Part shown: piece by piece, positions 27,088-35,552 of the stretch
How the letters are laid out: the number at the start of each line of letters is the position of its first letter
Position numbering within the stretch: position 1 is the stretch's first letter
DNA from: Bacteroidota bacterium
GTDB taxonomy: Bacteria; Bacteroidota; Bacteroidia; UBA8524
DNA: 64,000 nucleotides
Assembly (NCBI GenBank): GCA_008933805.1
Contig: WBUH01000003.1
Span: forward strand, 186,001 to 250,000
Reading direction: 5' to 3'
Program-made: the position numbers and the translations under genes
The notes under the pieces: generated by a model
Seen by the model: only the letters and a program-made list of their open reading frames with translations
Databases searched by the model: none
Told to the model about the DNA's origin: nothing

Positions 27088-28620
27088 TTATTCTTCTGCT
27101 AGAAGCTGGAACTCAGTACGGCGATTCTTCGATTTGCCTTTATCTGTACTGTTATCCGCAACGGGTTTTTTGCTACCGTTACCCACAATAACAAATTTAT
27201 TTCGAGGCATTCCGTGTTCAGACGCTAAGTAATCAGCTACTGCTTGCGCCCTACGTTCCGAAAGAACTTGATTTGTTGCCTCTGAGCCCACATTATCAGT
27301 ATTTCCTTCTATACGCACACGCACATTACCAAAAGCCTTGGCAATTTCGGTAAACTCCATATCTATAATATACTTTGCGTTTTCATCCAGCGTTGCGCTT
27401 CCGGTAGCAAAGGTGATGGTAATGGCTTTTGCTGAAAAAGCCGGGGCAGTTTTAAGCTCTTTTGTAACGGGTGAAAACTCTGTTTGCTCCTCTGCATTGT
27501 GTTCATTACCGTTAAGCTTAATATCCTTTATCAAAGATGGATTAGCAATTAACCTAAACGCGGGCACTGTAGCAGGAGCATACCCCCATTTATTGTATGA
27601 TTTGCTCATACGGTTATACAGGTCTTCACCTTTAACACCGGTATAATTACCTTCAATGTTAAAGAAGTTAACATTATCACCATATGTACACAAACGGGCA
27701 TTGTTTATAGCATTGTAGCAAAACTCTTCGGGTAGGTTTAACCCTCCGGCAAGTATTTTAGCAGCTTTTTGCTTATTGCTTTCTGATGAGTTTATTTCTG
27801 CTGCACCGCGCAACCAGCCTTCAACTAACTTCTTTAAGTCTTCTTTGTTCTTTTCTAAGTAGGCTTTTTTAACAAAAAACACATCCGCAATAATGTTTGA
27901 AGCTGACTTTGTGTTACGCAAAACTTTAGCACCTTTCACGTTTTTCACACAATCCTCATCATCCGGGCTCCAAACTACGGCAGCATCTACTTTACCTGCT
28001 TTAAAATAAGCAGCGGCATCAACAGCATTAGGTGCTTCAACAATTTCAATATCTTCTTTCTTAAGTCCCCCTGCATCCAACAACCAAATCAAAAACGTGT
28101 TTGATGGGGTCATAGGAGCCACGGCAACTTTTTTGCCCTTCAAATCTGCAACATTATCAATGCCCCTGCGCACTACGATGGCATCACCACCACGCGACCA
28201 GTCAGCTTGAAATATTACCTGAGGGTCTAGATCTTTAAAACCATCTACCTCTGTCGGAAACGCATCAATCGTTGTCCATAACACATCTATCTCGCCTGCT
28301 TTCCAAGCTTCGCGTGATGAGTTAAAATCGTCATTAAGTACAAACTCTACATTAATGCCGTATTCTTTTGTAAAACGTGATTCTTTTGAGGGTTTAAAAC
28401 CTTCGTTAAAATATTCACCTCCGGCATATCCGCCCCAAGTCACAACGCCCACACGAATAAGTTTATCCCTATCAACATCACTGGCATTTTCTGACCCGCC
28501 TTTGGGCAGCAGTTTTTCAGTAATGTTTTTGTTATTCGCCAATGAATATATCAAATAACCCAAACCACCTGCAATTACAACAGCAATAAGGAATTTTGAA
28601 AGGGGTGTCAATTTGTTCAT
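27088..28620 (-). CDS. Membrane-anchored ABC substrate-binding protein fused to an OmpA peptidoglycan-binding domain
   Basis: A 510-aa fusion. Residues about 8-28 (SKFLIAVVIAGGLGYLIYSL) form an uncleaved-looking membrane anchor with no lipobox. Residues about 55-370 are a periplasmic binding protein of the NMT1/THI5-like (NitT/TauT) group (VGVVTWGGYAGGEYF; DVLWTTIDAFPTEVDGF; VAVAPMTPSNTFLIWLLDAG). Residues about 395-510 are an OmpA domain (ITITFATGSATLDENAKYII; RIEGNTDNVGS; LSERRAQAVADYLASEHG), which binds peptidoglycan diaminopimelate in known members. The protein would tie the transporter's binding protein to the cell wall. The genes of the permease and ATPase follow. Substrate is unknown. 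Confidence 0.9.
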   Translation of the reverse strand: MNKLTPLSKFLIAVVIAGGLGYLIYSLANNKNITEKLLPKGGSENASDVDRDKLIRVGVVTWGGYAGGEYFNEGFKPSKESRFTKEYGINVEFVLNDDFNSSREAWKAGEIDVLWTTIDAFPTEVDGFKDLDPQVIFQADWSRGGDAIVVRRGIDNVADLKGKKVAVAPMTPSNTFLIWLLDAGGLKKEDIEIVEAPNAVDAAAYFKAGKVDAAVVWSPDDEDCVKNVKGAKVLRNTKSASNIIADVFFVKKAYLEKNKEDLKKLVEGWLRGAAEINSSESNKQKAAKILAGGLNLPEEFCYNAINNARLCTYGDNVNFFNIEGNYTGVKGEDLYNRMSKSYNKWGYAPATVPAFRLIANPSLIKDIKLNGNEHNAEEQTEFSPVTKELKTAPAFSAKAITITFATGSATLDENAKYIIDMEFTEIAKAFGNVRVRIEGNTDNVGSEATNQVLSERRAQAVADYLASEHGMPRNKFVIVGNGSKKPVADNSTDKGKSKNRRTEFQLLAEE

Positions 28621-28656
28621 TTTACTATAATTCTTATAAAGTGCTAACTATATTAT

Positions 28657-29670
28657 TTAATCAAATAAATGATTGTATGGATTAATATCCGATTTATTTC
28701 CTTTAGGCAAGGGGCGTTCTATATCAAGCGGGGGTTTACCGTCGTTACCTTGTGAGATAAGTATGGTTTTATCCTCGCCTAACAATAACGACATTCCTTC
28801 TTTCTCCCACTGTTCAAGCATCTCAAGTCCACGTTCTTCATACACTCCGTTTTGCAAATCAATACTATCCATGAAGTTTGCTGATAGTTCCATAAAACGT
28901 TCCATCTCCCCTACTTTACGGCTCACATCATCAGCAATAGCTTCCATTGCCTGATCAAACATCATGCGTTTATCTTTATCGCCTGAAATAATATTCATTG
29001 CTGAACGCATTGCAGAATGACTTGTGCGTATTGCTTCACGTTCCATCTTTTTTACCGCTACTTGGTCTTTCACGTCTTCTAACAGCACTTCGCTGTTTTC
29101 ATACATTTTACTAAGTACGCGGTACAAGATTTCCATTTTGCGGTATAAATCGCCCAACTTTAAGTTCGACTCTTCTAACCTGCCTGCTTTGCGGGTTTTT
29201 AAAATTAAGATGTTTTGCTTGCCTGCATCACGTGCTTGCTTGGCCATTGCAAGACTGTCATCCTTCTCCTTCTCGTTATTGTCTAAAATATCCTTTAGCT
29301 TACGCATCTGGCCACGCAATTTGGCTACTTGGTCGCCCATTTTAACCAAATTATCCTGCAAGCTGCCAATGTATGTTTGTAGAATTCCTATCGGGTCTAT
29401 TTGCACAAACAATCCGGTTACAAAACGCATAACGCTTTTGTACATAAACCAGATTAAATTACGAAAACGTGAGTCGAGTAATATATATATTATGGCTCCC
29501 AATGCCATAAAAAGCAATACTGCATATAATGTGTTTTGCAATAATGTAATTAAAAAGGGCAATATGGTATAAAGTAAAAAACCACCGCCCACTACTATCA
29601 TTGCTAACGTAATAAAGCCGGTTACGCCCTCGGGACGCTGCCAAAAACTTTTGGGTTTCATTCCTTCCAT
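28657..29670 (-). CDS. Membrane-anchored coiled-coil protein, PspA/IM30-like
   Basis: A 337-aa protein that I place only by its shape. Two hydrophobic segments lie at residues about 18-70 (GFITLAMIVVGGGFLLYTIL; LYAVLLFMALGAIIYILL). From about residue 100 to 285 it is a long helical coiled coil (IGILQTYIGSLQDNLVKMGD; LRGQMRKLKDILDNNEKEKD; LDLGDLYRKME-like spacing). The heptad-rich layout, ending in a helix and a loose acidic tail, resembles PspA/Vipp1/ESCRT-III proteins, which are normally soluble and peripheral. It lies 36 nt upstream of the SBP-OmpA gene and 12 nt downstream of another coiled-coil gene. An envelope-maintenance role is an inference from shape and context. Confidence 0.7.
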   Translation of the reverse strand: MEGMKPKSFWQRPEGVTGFITLAMIVVGGGFLLYTILPFLITLLQNTLYAVLLFMALGAIIYILLDSRFRNLIWFMYKSVMRFVTGLFVQIDPIGILQTYIGSLQDNLVKMGDQVAKLRGQMRKLKDILDNNEKEKDDSLAMAKQARDAGKQNILILKTRKAGRLEESNLKLGDLYRKMEILYRVLSKMYENSEVLLEDVKDQVAVKKMEREAIRTSHSAMRSAMNIISGDKDKRMMFDQAMEAIADDVSRKVGEMERFMELSANFMDSIDLQNGVYEERGLEMLEQWEKEGMSLLLGEDKTILISQGNDGKPPLDIERPLPKGNKSDINPYNHLFD

Positions 29671-29682
29671 TGGATACTGATA

Positions 29683-30357
29683 TTATTTAGGGGAAATTAA
29701 ATACTGCTTGATTTTTGTAACGTCGTCTGTCATTTGAGTAACTACCGCAGTATAGGTACTGTTAAAGTTCGCCTCAGCCTGCTCAATACGGGTTTTTGCA
29801 AGCGTTATTTCTTCACGTGTTTTTTGAACATCTGCTTGATGCTTCTGAATTTCTTCGGTAAGCTGTTTTATTTGTTCGGATTTATCCTGAACCATTTTGT
29901 TCAGTCGGTCTATTTCCTGTTCCCGTCCATTAATATTTGATTCCTTTTGTTGGGATACGACATCACTAAAAGTAACGTGCTCTTTACCAAGAATTTTAAG
30001 GTAATGATCGGCAGTTTGTAGCAGCTTATCTACCGTTAGTCCCATTGTAGAGGCAGTAGCAAACGCCGAGCGGAAGCGCGTAGCCTCATCTAAGGGCATT
30101 TGTGATAATGCTTTCAATGAGTTTTTAAACTCAAAATAATCAAAACCCTCCAGGTTATTTTTTTCAAGAGCTTCAAAAAGAGATTCGGCGATACGGTCTT
30201 CGTAAATCCCTCCTCCGGAGGTGTTTGGAGCCACAGTTCTTGTAGCAGGCGGAGTAGTATTTGATACTGGGGCTGAATTTTCTTCGGTTTTGGAAGCTTC
30301 AGGGTTTTCTTCCTCAGTAACTATAAATAACGATTTAAGGTTTTTTAGGTTTATCAT
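29683..30357 (-). CDS. Coiled-coil protein of unknown function, first gene of the ABC/OmpA operon
   Basis: Length is 224 aa from the ATG at 30357 (MINLKNLKSLFIVTEEE). An ATG at 30393 is upstream of the predicted transcription start and is rejected. Residues about 20-60 are a disordered Glu/Thr/Pro-rich stretch, then a helical domain (SLFEALEKNNLEGFDYFEFK; ATRFRSAFATASTMGLTVDK) and a coiled coil from about 130 to 210 (EQEIDRLNKMVQDKSEQIKQ; TLAKTRIEQAEANFNSTYT). There is no signal peptide, so it is cytosolic. It likely partners the membrane coiled-coil protein encoded next. No known family was recognised. Confidence 0.75.
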   Translation of the reverse strand: MINLKNLKSLFIVTEEENPEASKTEENSAPVSNTTPPATRTVAPNTSGGGIYEDRIAESLFEALEKNNLEGFDYFEFKNSLKALSQMPLDEATRFRSAFATASTMGLTVDKLLQTADHYLKILGKEHVTFSDVVSQQKESNINGREQEIDRLNKMVQDKSEQIKQLTEEIQKHQADVQKTREEITLAKTRIEQAEANFNSTYTAVVTQMTDDVTKIKQYLISPK

Positions 30358-30382
30358 GCTACCGTACAGGTATCTTGTTTCA

Positions 30383-30390
30383 CAAACATA
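30383..30390 (-). promoter_or_regulatory. Probable -7 element of the ABC/OmpA operon
   Basis: TATGTTTG on the minus strand, an exact TAnnTTTG match, 25 nt before the ATG at 30357. It lies just downstream of the alternative ATG at 30393, which therefore would not be transcribed. No -33 TTG at 19-20 nt. Confidence 0.5.
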
Positions 30391-30457
30391 CATATTTTTA
30401 GCATGTTTTTATGTTGGCATTGCTATCTTTACGATAAAATAAACCCCTCATTTACCA

Positions 30458-31291
30458 ATGGAAAAACAGTCATTAATACTCCTTGCCGAAATTGCAAAAA
30501 TCACAACTTCTCCGTTTAATGGATTTGACGATGGTCTATATGCCGTAAAAAATTTAGCCAAAAGTAATTGTAAAGCCCTTTACCCTGAGACTAACCCTGT
30601 GGTTGAGTTATTAGATGGTTTTGACAGCCTACAGACTGAGTTTGTGATTAAGGAGTATTCTGCGTTTTCTTATGCTGCAATTCATATGTTGTTGGATGCT
30701 GCTTTGAGAAATCATGATTGGAAGCTATTGCAAAACGAAATTATCAGAAATATTAACGAGGAAAAAGGTGAAGAAACAAAAGACATCCCACACCTAGAGA
30801 TGATGCGCCAAGGCTATAAAAATGACTTAGGTATTGAAACAGATAATTACAATGCCTCAGGAATAACAATGAGTTTTTTAGATAAAATGAAACGCATTTT
30901 TAAGGAAGTAGATAATGCCTTTGTTGCTGGTGCTCTTATGGCTTTTGAAGGTAGCGCAATACCTGAATTTGTGATTTTGGATAAAATTGTAACTGCTTAC
31001 AGGCATAAAAAAAACCTGCCTGCAATAAGTAAAAGGGATTTAACACAACTGTATATTGATGGCCATAAAGATTTTGAAATTGGCCACGAACAAGGGCTAA
31101 TTGATGCGGTGAAACCATTTATAAATAGTAAAAACACCGGCAATATGATTAAAGGATATGTGTCTGTTTGTATTGCATTATCTACATGGTGGGAACAACT
31201 TGCAGTTGAAGCCGTGTATGTTGGAGTTGCTACCAAAACTCAATTAAACACACGCGAAGATTTTGATGTTACGGGTGCTTTTTTGAACTAG
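30458..31291 (+). CDS. Probable heme-oxygenase-fold diiron oxidase (CADD/DUF3865-like)
   Basis: A 277-aa helical cytosolic protein. The candidate metal ligands follow the six-residue pattern of CADD-type proteins: Glu105-x6-His112 (with PHLEMMRQG), Glu164 in AFEGSAIPEF, and His203-x3-Glu207-x2-His210 in DGHKDFEIGHEQG. The spacing of the first and last sets equals that of chlamydial CADD (Glu-x6-His and His-x3-Asp-x2-His). Members of this fold carry out oxidations such as pABA, alkene or N-hydroxyl formation; the reaction here is unknown. The fold call is inference from motifs, not from an alignment. The gene is divergent from the ABC/OmpA operon (100 bp between starts). Confidence 0.6.
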   Translation: MEKQSLILLAEIAKITTSPFNGFDDGLYAVKNLAKSNCKALYPETNPVVELLDGFDSLQTEFVIKEYSAFSYAAIHMLLDAALRNHDWKLLQNEIIRNINEEKGEETKDIPHLEMMRQGYKNDLGIETDNYNASGITMSFLDKMKRIFKEVDNAFVAGALMAFEGSAIPEFVILDKIVTAYRHKKNLPAISKRDLTQLYIDGHKDFEIGHEQGLIDAVKPFINSKNTGNMIKGYVSVCIALSTWWEQLAVEAVYVGVATKTQLNTREDFDVTGAFLN

Positions 31292-31309
31292 TTTCATACA
31301 TATTTAAAC

Positions 31310-31345
31310 AAAAATGCACGAAGCTTTTGCTTCGTGCATTTTTTG
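31310..31345. terminator. Bidirectional intrinsic terminator
   Basis: A perfect 10-bp stem (tgcacgaagc / gcttcgtgca) with a tttt loop, A-run on the left and T-run on the right. It separates the convergent HDO-like gene (ends 31291) and M16 peptidase gene (ends 31361) and can end both transcripts. Confidence 0.85.
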
Positions 31346-31360
31346 TTTAAAGGGATACTT

Positions 31361-34168
31361 CTATCGGTTCTCAGGCATCAACACAAAACGGGCATAATTT
31401 TCCATAGTCAGGTACTTGTTTGCCAGCTTTTTGATGGTTTCGGCTGTAATAGCATCCACCAGTTTATCGTATTGAGCAAAGTCAGTCCATTTCTCGTTGT
31501 TTTGTGAGTATTGTGATAGAACACTTTGCCAGAAATTGTTTTCCTTCAAACTGGTTTCGCGTTCACGCCTTAGGGTTTCCTTCACTTTAATAAGGTCTTT
31601 TTCCTCTGGGCCGTTTGTTTTTAGCTTTTCTATCTCAAGCAAAACGTTGTTTATTAATGTATCTACGTTTTCAGGGGCACAACCAAACTGTACTGTAATA
31701 TTGTACGAAGGTTGAGGTATGCGAGATGGGTAGCCGTTGGCTCCGACACCGTATACTCCGCCTTTATCTTCGCGCAGGTTTTCACGCAGTTTTATACGTA
31801 ATACGCTCATCAAAGCATTAAACTCAAGACGGTTTTGCATGGTCCACTCAAACTTGCCGTGGCTGTGCAACTCAACATAGCTCTTGGGTTCAACGCCTTT
31901 TTTAACCACCTTAGAAATTTTACCCTTTGGTGCTTTAATGCCTATATCCTTCCACTCTTTTGGTTTAGCGGCCGAGGGTAGTGCGCCCAAATATTGTTCG
32001 GCAAGGGCTTTAAAAGACGCAACATCAACATTACCCACAAACACAAACGTGTGACCGTTAAAGTTTGAATAGGTTTGTTTGTAAATATCAAACGCCCTGT
32101 CAAGATTTATTTTACCAAGTTCAGTAATAGTAAGTGGTTTTACGCGTGGATGGTGGTTTGCCATGGTAACGCTTACCGTATCGCTGAAAACCTCTTCAGG
32201 GTCGTTACCCCTGTTCAATACATAGGGCTTCATTTGCTCCATAAGAGCGGCAAAAATATCAGCGTCTTTGCGGGGAGCGGTAGCACGCAGGTAAATCAAT
32301 TGTAAAGCAGTTTCCAAGTCAGCAGGAGAACAGCTTCCGTTAAATCCTTGCGAGTAATTACCGATAGTGGGCGATACCCTTACAATCTTACCCTTTAGCA
32401 TTTTTTCTAACTGGATGTTGTTAATTTCTCCAACTCCGCCTTGGGCAATTACATAGCTGGCATAATCTGCCGATTGGTTATCCTCATCGCCAAACAACGA
32501 CACACCGCCCCATCCTGATGAGGTAAACAGAATTTCGTCGTTTTTAAAGTCGGTAGTTTTAAGCAATACTTTAACCCCGTTGCTAAGTGTAAACTCAGTT
32601 GCCCCTACTTCTTTAATTTCTTTTTGGGCAGTTACTTTACCCGCAACAGGCTTTTGCGCCATCAGAGGCATATCGGTTACATCATCTACAAAAGCTGTTA
32701 CCTCCAATGCCTGTGCATTATTTATCATTGCTAATACTTCATCGCTAGTAGGCACTTTCACCCCGTCTTTTTCGGGTAGCATTACCATAGCCACCATGTT
32801 TTTGCCGTTGGTAATCCATTGTGCGGGCAATGCATTTACTTCGGCCAACGTAATGCCGGGCACATACCGTTTGTACAATTCATACTCAAAGGCGATACCG
32901 GGTATCACTTCCCCTTCAAGGAAATGACGTACGTATTCGCCCACATAAGATGCTGACGGGGTTTTATCTCGCTCGCTAAATGTCTTTTCAATACCGCGAA
33001 GCATTTCTTGTTTGGCACGCTCCAACTCAGTTCCGGTAAAACCAAATTTGCGAACACGGTTGTTTTCTTGTATCAAGGTTTCAATACCGCGCTGTATGCC
33101 GTCTTCAGATACTATTGCAATGGCATAGTACACGTCCTTAGGTCTCAAAAAATCTTCGTAACCACAAGCACCGTAAATAAACGGAGGGTTGGGCTTTTGG
33201 GTTAGTTCTTCCAAACGGGCATTAAGCATGCTGCCGTACAAGTTGTTTATCAACTGCTGCCTGTAGTCGGCAACGGTTTTAACCTCTTTATCAGTATGTT
33301 TATAAAACATTTGTATCTGAGTGTAGGTGTTTTCTTTATCAGATACTACTGATACCAACGGTTGGTCGTTATCAGGAATGTCCCATTTTTGCACGGGCAA
33401 TCCATTAGTACGGGCAGGTATTTTAGAGAACTGTGCAATGATTTTTTTCTCCATTTCGGCAGGGTCAAAATCACCTACAGCCATCACCGCCATTAATTCA
33501 GGACGGTACCAATCGTAGTAAAAACGTTTAAGGGTATCGTAAGGTGCATTTTTTAATATCTCTGGCTTACCGATAGGAAGGCGAACCGCATAACGGCTGT
33601 CTTTCAAAATCACAGGGAAGTATTTTTCGCGCATACGTTCTTGTGCACCCAAGCCCAATCGCCATTCTTCGGTAACAACGCCGCGTTCTTTGTCAATCTC
33701 TTCGTTTTCAAAGCTCACATTGTGCGCCCAATCTTCTAATATCTGAAGGCCTTTTGTTACATACTCTTCTTTATCGGTAGGCACTTGCAGCATATATACT
33801 GTTTCATCAAAGCTGGTGTACGCATTTAAGTGCGGGCCGAATTTTGTTCCAATCGACTCTAAATAATCCACCAACTCGCTTTTCTTAAAGTTTTTGGTGC
33901 CGTTAAAGCACATGTGTTCTACAAAGTGTGCAAGCCCTTGCTGGCCTTCGGTTTCCATAGTAGATCCCACATTCACGGCCAACCTAAGTTCCATGCGGTT
34001 TTCAGGTTTCACGTTGCGGCGCACAAAATATTTCATGCCATTGGGTAAAACACCGGTACGGATGGAAGAATCGACCGGAAAGCCTGCCGAAAGGGCAAAG
34101 CGGTCTTGGGCCTGCAAGCCCGAAAGCATTACTAAAAAGGCTAAACAGCCAAGTAGTTTCAAACGCAT
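31361..34168 (-). CDS. M16 (insulinase/pitrilysin-type) zinc metallopeptidase
   Basis: A 935-aa exported zinc peptidase. The start is taken at the ATG at 34168 because it opens a signal peptide (MRLKLLGCLAFLVMLSGLQA then Q). An ATG at 34237 would put 23 non-signal residues before it. The inverted zinc motif HFVEH is at residues 81-85 in GLAHFVEHMCFNGT. The more distal Glu is in DKERGVVTEEWRLG near residue 160. The second half has the usual inactive M16 repeat (SYVELHSHGKFEWTM). Length and layout fit a two-unit pitrilysin-like periplasmic peptidase. No operon partner. Confidence 0.94.
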   Translation of the reverse strand: MRLKLLGCLAFLVMLSGLQAQDRFALSAGFPVDSSIRTGVLPNGMKYFVRRNVKPENRMELRLAVNVGSTMETEGQQGLAHFVEHMCFNGTKNFKKSELVDYLESIGTKFGPHLNAYTSFDETVYMLQVPTDKEEYVTKGLQILEDWAHNVSFENEEIDKERGVVTEEWRLGLGAQERMREKYFPVILKDSRYAVRLPIGKPEILKNAPYDTLKRFYYDWYRPELMAVMAVGDFDPAEMEKKIIAQFSKIPARTNGLPVQKWDIPDNDQPLVSVVSDKENTYTQIQMFYKHTDKEVKTVADYRQQLINNLYGSMLNARLEELTQKPNPPFIYGACGYEDFLRPKDVYYAIAIVSEDGIQRGIETLIQENNRVRKFGFTGTELERAKQEMLRGIEKTFSERDKTPSASYVGEYVRHFLEGEVIPGIAFEYELYKRYVPGITLAEVNALPAQWITNGKNMVAMVMLPEKDGVKVPTSDEVLAMINNAQALEVTAFVDDVTDMPLMAQKPVAGKVTAQKEIKEVGATEFTLSNGVKVLLKTTDFKNDEILFTSSGWGGVSLFGDEDNQSADYASYVIAQGGVGEINNIQLEKMLKGKIVRVSPTIGNYSQGFNGSCSPADLETALQLIYLRATAPRKDADIFAALMEQMKPYVLNRGNDPEEVFSDTVSVTMANHHPRVKPLTITELGKINLDRAFDIYKQTYSNFNGHTFVFVGNVDVASFKALAEQYLGALPSAAKPKEWKDIGIKAPKGKISKVVKKGVEPKSYVELHSHGKFEWTMQNRLEFNALMSVLRIKLRENLREDKGGVYGVGANGYPSRIPQPSYNITVQFGCAPENVDTLINNVLLEIEKLKTNGPEEKDLIKVKETLRRERETSLKENNFWQSVLSQYSQNNEKWTDFAQYDKLVDAITAETIKKLANKYLTMENYARFVLMPENR

Positions 34169-34317
34169 AATAGAGGATTGTTGGTTTAAGTGGGTAAAGT
34201 TATAAAAGATGGCGGGATTGGCAAAACAGTGCTGCATTGAGCATTTACCATTTGGATAGGTATTAATTCAGGCGGGTATAGAACCTGTAGCTATTTCAAC
34301 GTCCGAGACGGAAAATC

Positions 34318-34414
34318 AGACAGGTATAAAACCTGTCTCTATGGCAATGCCTAAAACGGAGGGTTTAAAATCCTCCGTTTCGATATCTACAAAAGAACAG
34401 GATTTCACATCCTG
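34318..34414. repeat. Series of short hairpins with AT-rich loops
   Basis: Hairpins are agacaggt-ataaa-acctgtct (34318-34338), aaacggagg / cctccgttt (34354-34380) and caggat-ttcac-atcctg (34398-34414). Related weaker motifs occur on both sides (ggcgggtatagaacctg near 34270; aggttaaaacccgt near 34450). They occupy the M16-tsaD gap (34169-34517), which holds no gene. Same type as 20176-20274. Confidence 0.7.
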
Positions 34415-34517
34415 CTCACTCATACAATAGTTTCAAGTAATTACTGCTACAGGTTAAAACCCGTAACTTTGCCCGCCCCACAACACACAACTGAAAACCA
34501 AAAACTGAAAACTTCCC

Positions 34518-35531
34518 CTACCCCTCAAGCCTTGTGAACGGTACAGCATCCTGTCCGCAAAAAATACCTTCTTGGTATTTAAAATGGCCTGCAATAGCTA
34601 TCATAGCCGCATTATCGGTACAATACTCAAACTTGGGAATGTAGGTATTCCAGCCCTTGGCCTTGCCTGTGCTCTCAAGCGCTGCTCGTAAACCGCTGTT
34701 TGCACTCACGCCACCCGCAATAGCAACTTCAGTAATACCTGTTTGTTCGGCTGCTTTGCTTAATTTTTTCATCAAAGTGCTGATGATGGTATGCTGCACG
34801 CTTGCGCATATATCCGCAAGGTTTTCTTGTACAAAATCAGGATTCAGTGCCACATTATCGCGCACAAAGTATAGTACCGACGTTTTAAACCCGCTGAAAC
34901 TAAAGTCAAGCCCATCAACCTTTCCTTCCGGAAACTTAAAACGTAACGGATTGCCTTCCTTAGCATACTTATCAATCAGTGGACCTCCCGGGTAGGGCAA
35001 GCCCAATATTTTAGCAGCTTTGTCAAATGCTTCGCCCGCGGCATCGTCTTGGGTTTGTCCCAGCAATTCCATCTCCAGCGGGCTGCTTACTTTCAAAATT
35101 TGGGTATGTCCGCCCGATACCGTAAGGCACAAAAACGGAAACGAAGGCTTAGGATTGTCTATAAAATGCGCCAGTACGTGCGCATCCATGTGGTTCACCT
35201 CAATCAAAGGAATATCCAGTGCTAAGGCAAGGCTTTTGGCAAACGTAACCCCCACCAGCAAACTGCCCAGCAAACCCGGTCCGCGTGTAAACGCAACAGC
35301 AGTAAGTTGTTCACGGCTCACACCCGCCTCTTTCAACGCCACATCCACCACCGGAACAATATTTTGCTGGTGGGCACGGCTGGCCAATTCGGGTACAACG
35401 CCGCCGTACTTCTCGTGCACGGTTTGCCCCGCAATAATATTGGCAAGAATGTTGCCGTTGTTTAGTATAGCGGCCGATGTCTCGTCGCACGACGATTCTA
35501 TGGCTAATATGTAAGCTTCTGTTTGGGGCAC
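34518..35531 (-). CDS. tsaD: tRNA N6-adenosine threonylcarbamoyltransferase
   Basis: Forms t6A at position 37 of ANN-decoding tRNAs, with TsaB and TsaE. The 337-aa ASKHA-fold protein starts LAIESSCDETSAAIL and has the metal-binding pair His114/His118 in NHMDAHVLAH. It also shows LTVSGGHTQIL and the phosphate loop AIAGGVSANSGLR. The start is GTG at 35531 (PQTEAYILAIESSCDE), the only start that keeps the N-terminal strand. It is divergent from the TamB-like gene with only 21 bp between starts; the probable -7 element on the minus strand (35560-35567) lies inside that gene. Confidence 0.97.
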   Translation of the reverse strand: MPQTEAYILAIESSCDETSAAILNNGNILANIIAGQTVHEKYGGVVPELASRAHQQNIVPVVDVALKEAGVSREQLTAVAFTRGPGLLGSLLVGVTFAKSLALALDIPLIEVNHMDAHVLAHFIDNPKPSFPFLCLTVSGGHTQILKVSSPLEMELLGQTQDDAAGEAFDKAAKILGLPYPGGPLIDKYAKEGNPLRFKFPEGKVDGLDFSFSGFKTSVLYFVRDNVALNPDFVQENLADICASVQHTIISTLMKKLSKAAEQTGITEVAIAGGVSANSGLRAALESTGKAKGWNTYIPKFEYCTDNAAMIAIAGHFKYQEGIFCGQDAVPFTRLEG

Positions 35532-35537
35532 TTTTAT

Positions 35538-35545
35538 TACTTTTG
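35538..35545 (+). promoter_or_regulatory. Probable -7 element of the TamB-like gene
   Basis: TACTTTTG, an exact TAnnTTTG match that ends 7 nt before the TTG start codon at 35553. The opposite-strand TATTTTTG for tsaD is at 35560-35567, so the two promoters cross over. Confidence 0.4.
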
Positions 35546-35552
35546 AGAAATT

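Noticed and set aside
29024-29572. 182-codon open frame opposite the membrane coiled-coil protein
   Set aside because: Arises from the Lys/Glu-rich coiled coil on the other strand; no start signal and no family.
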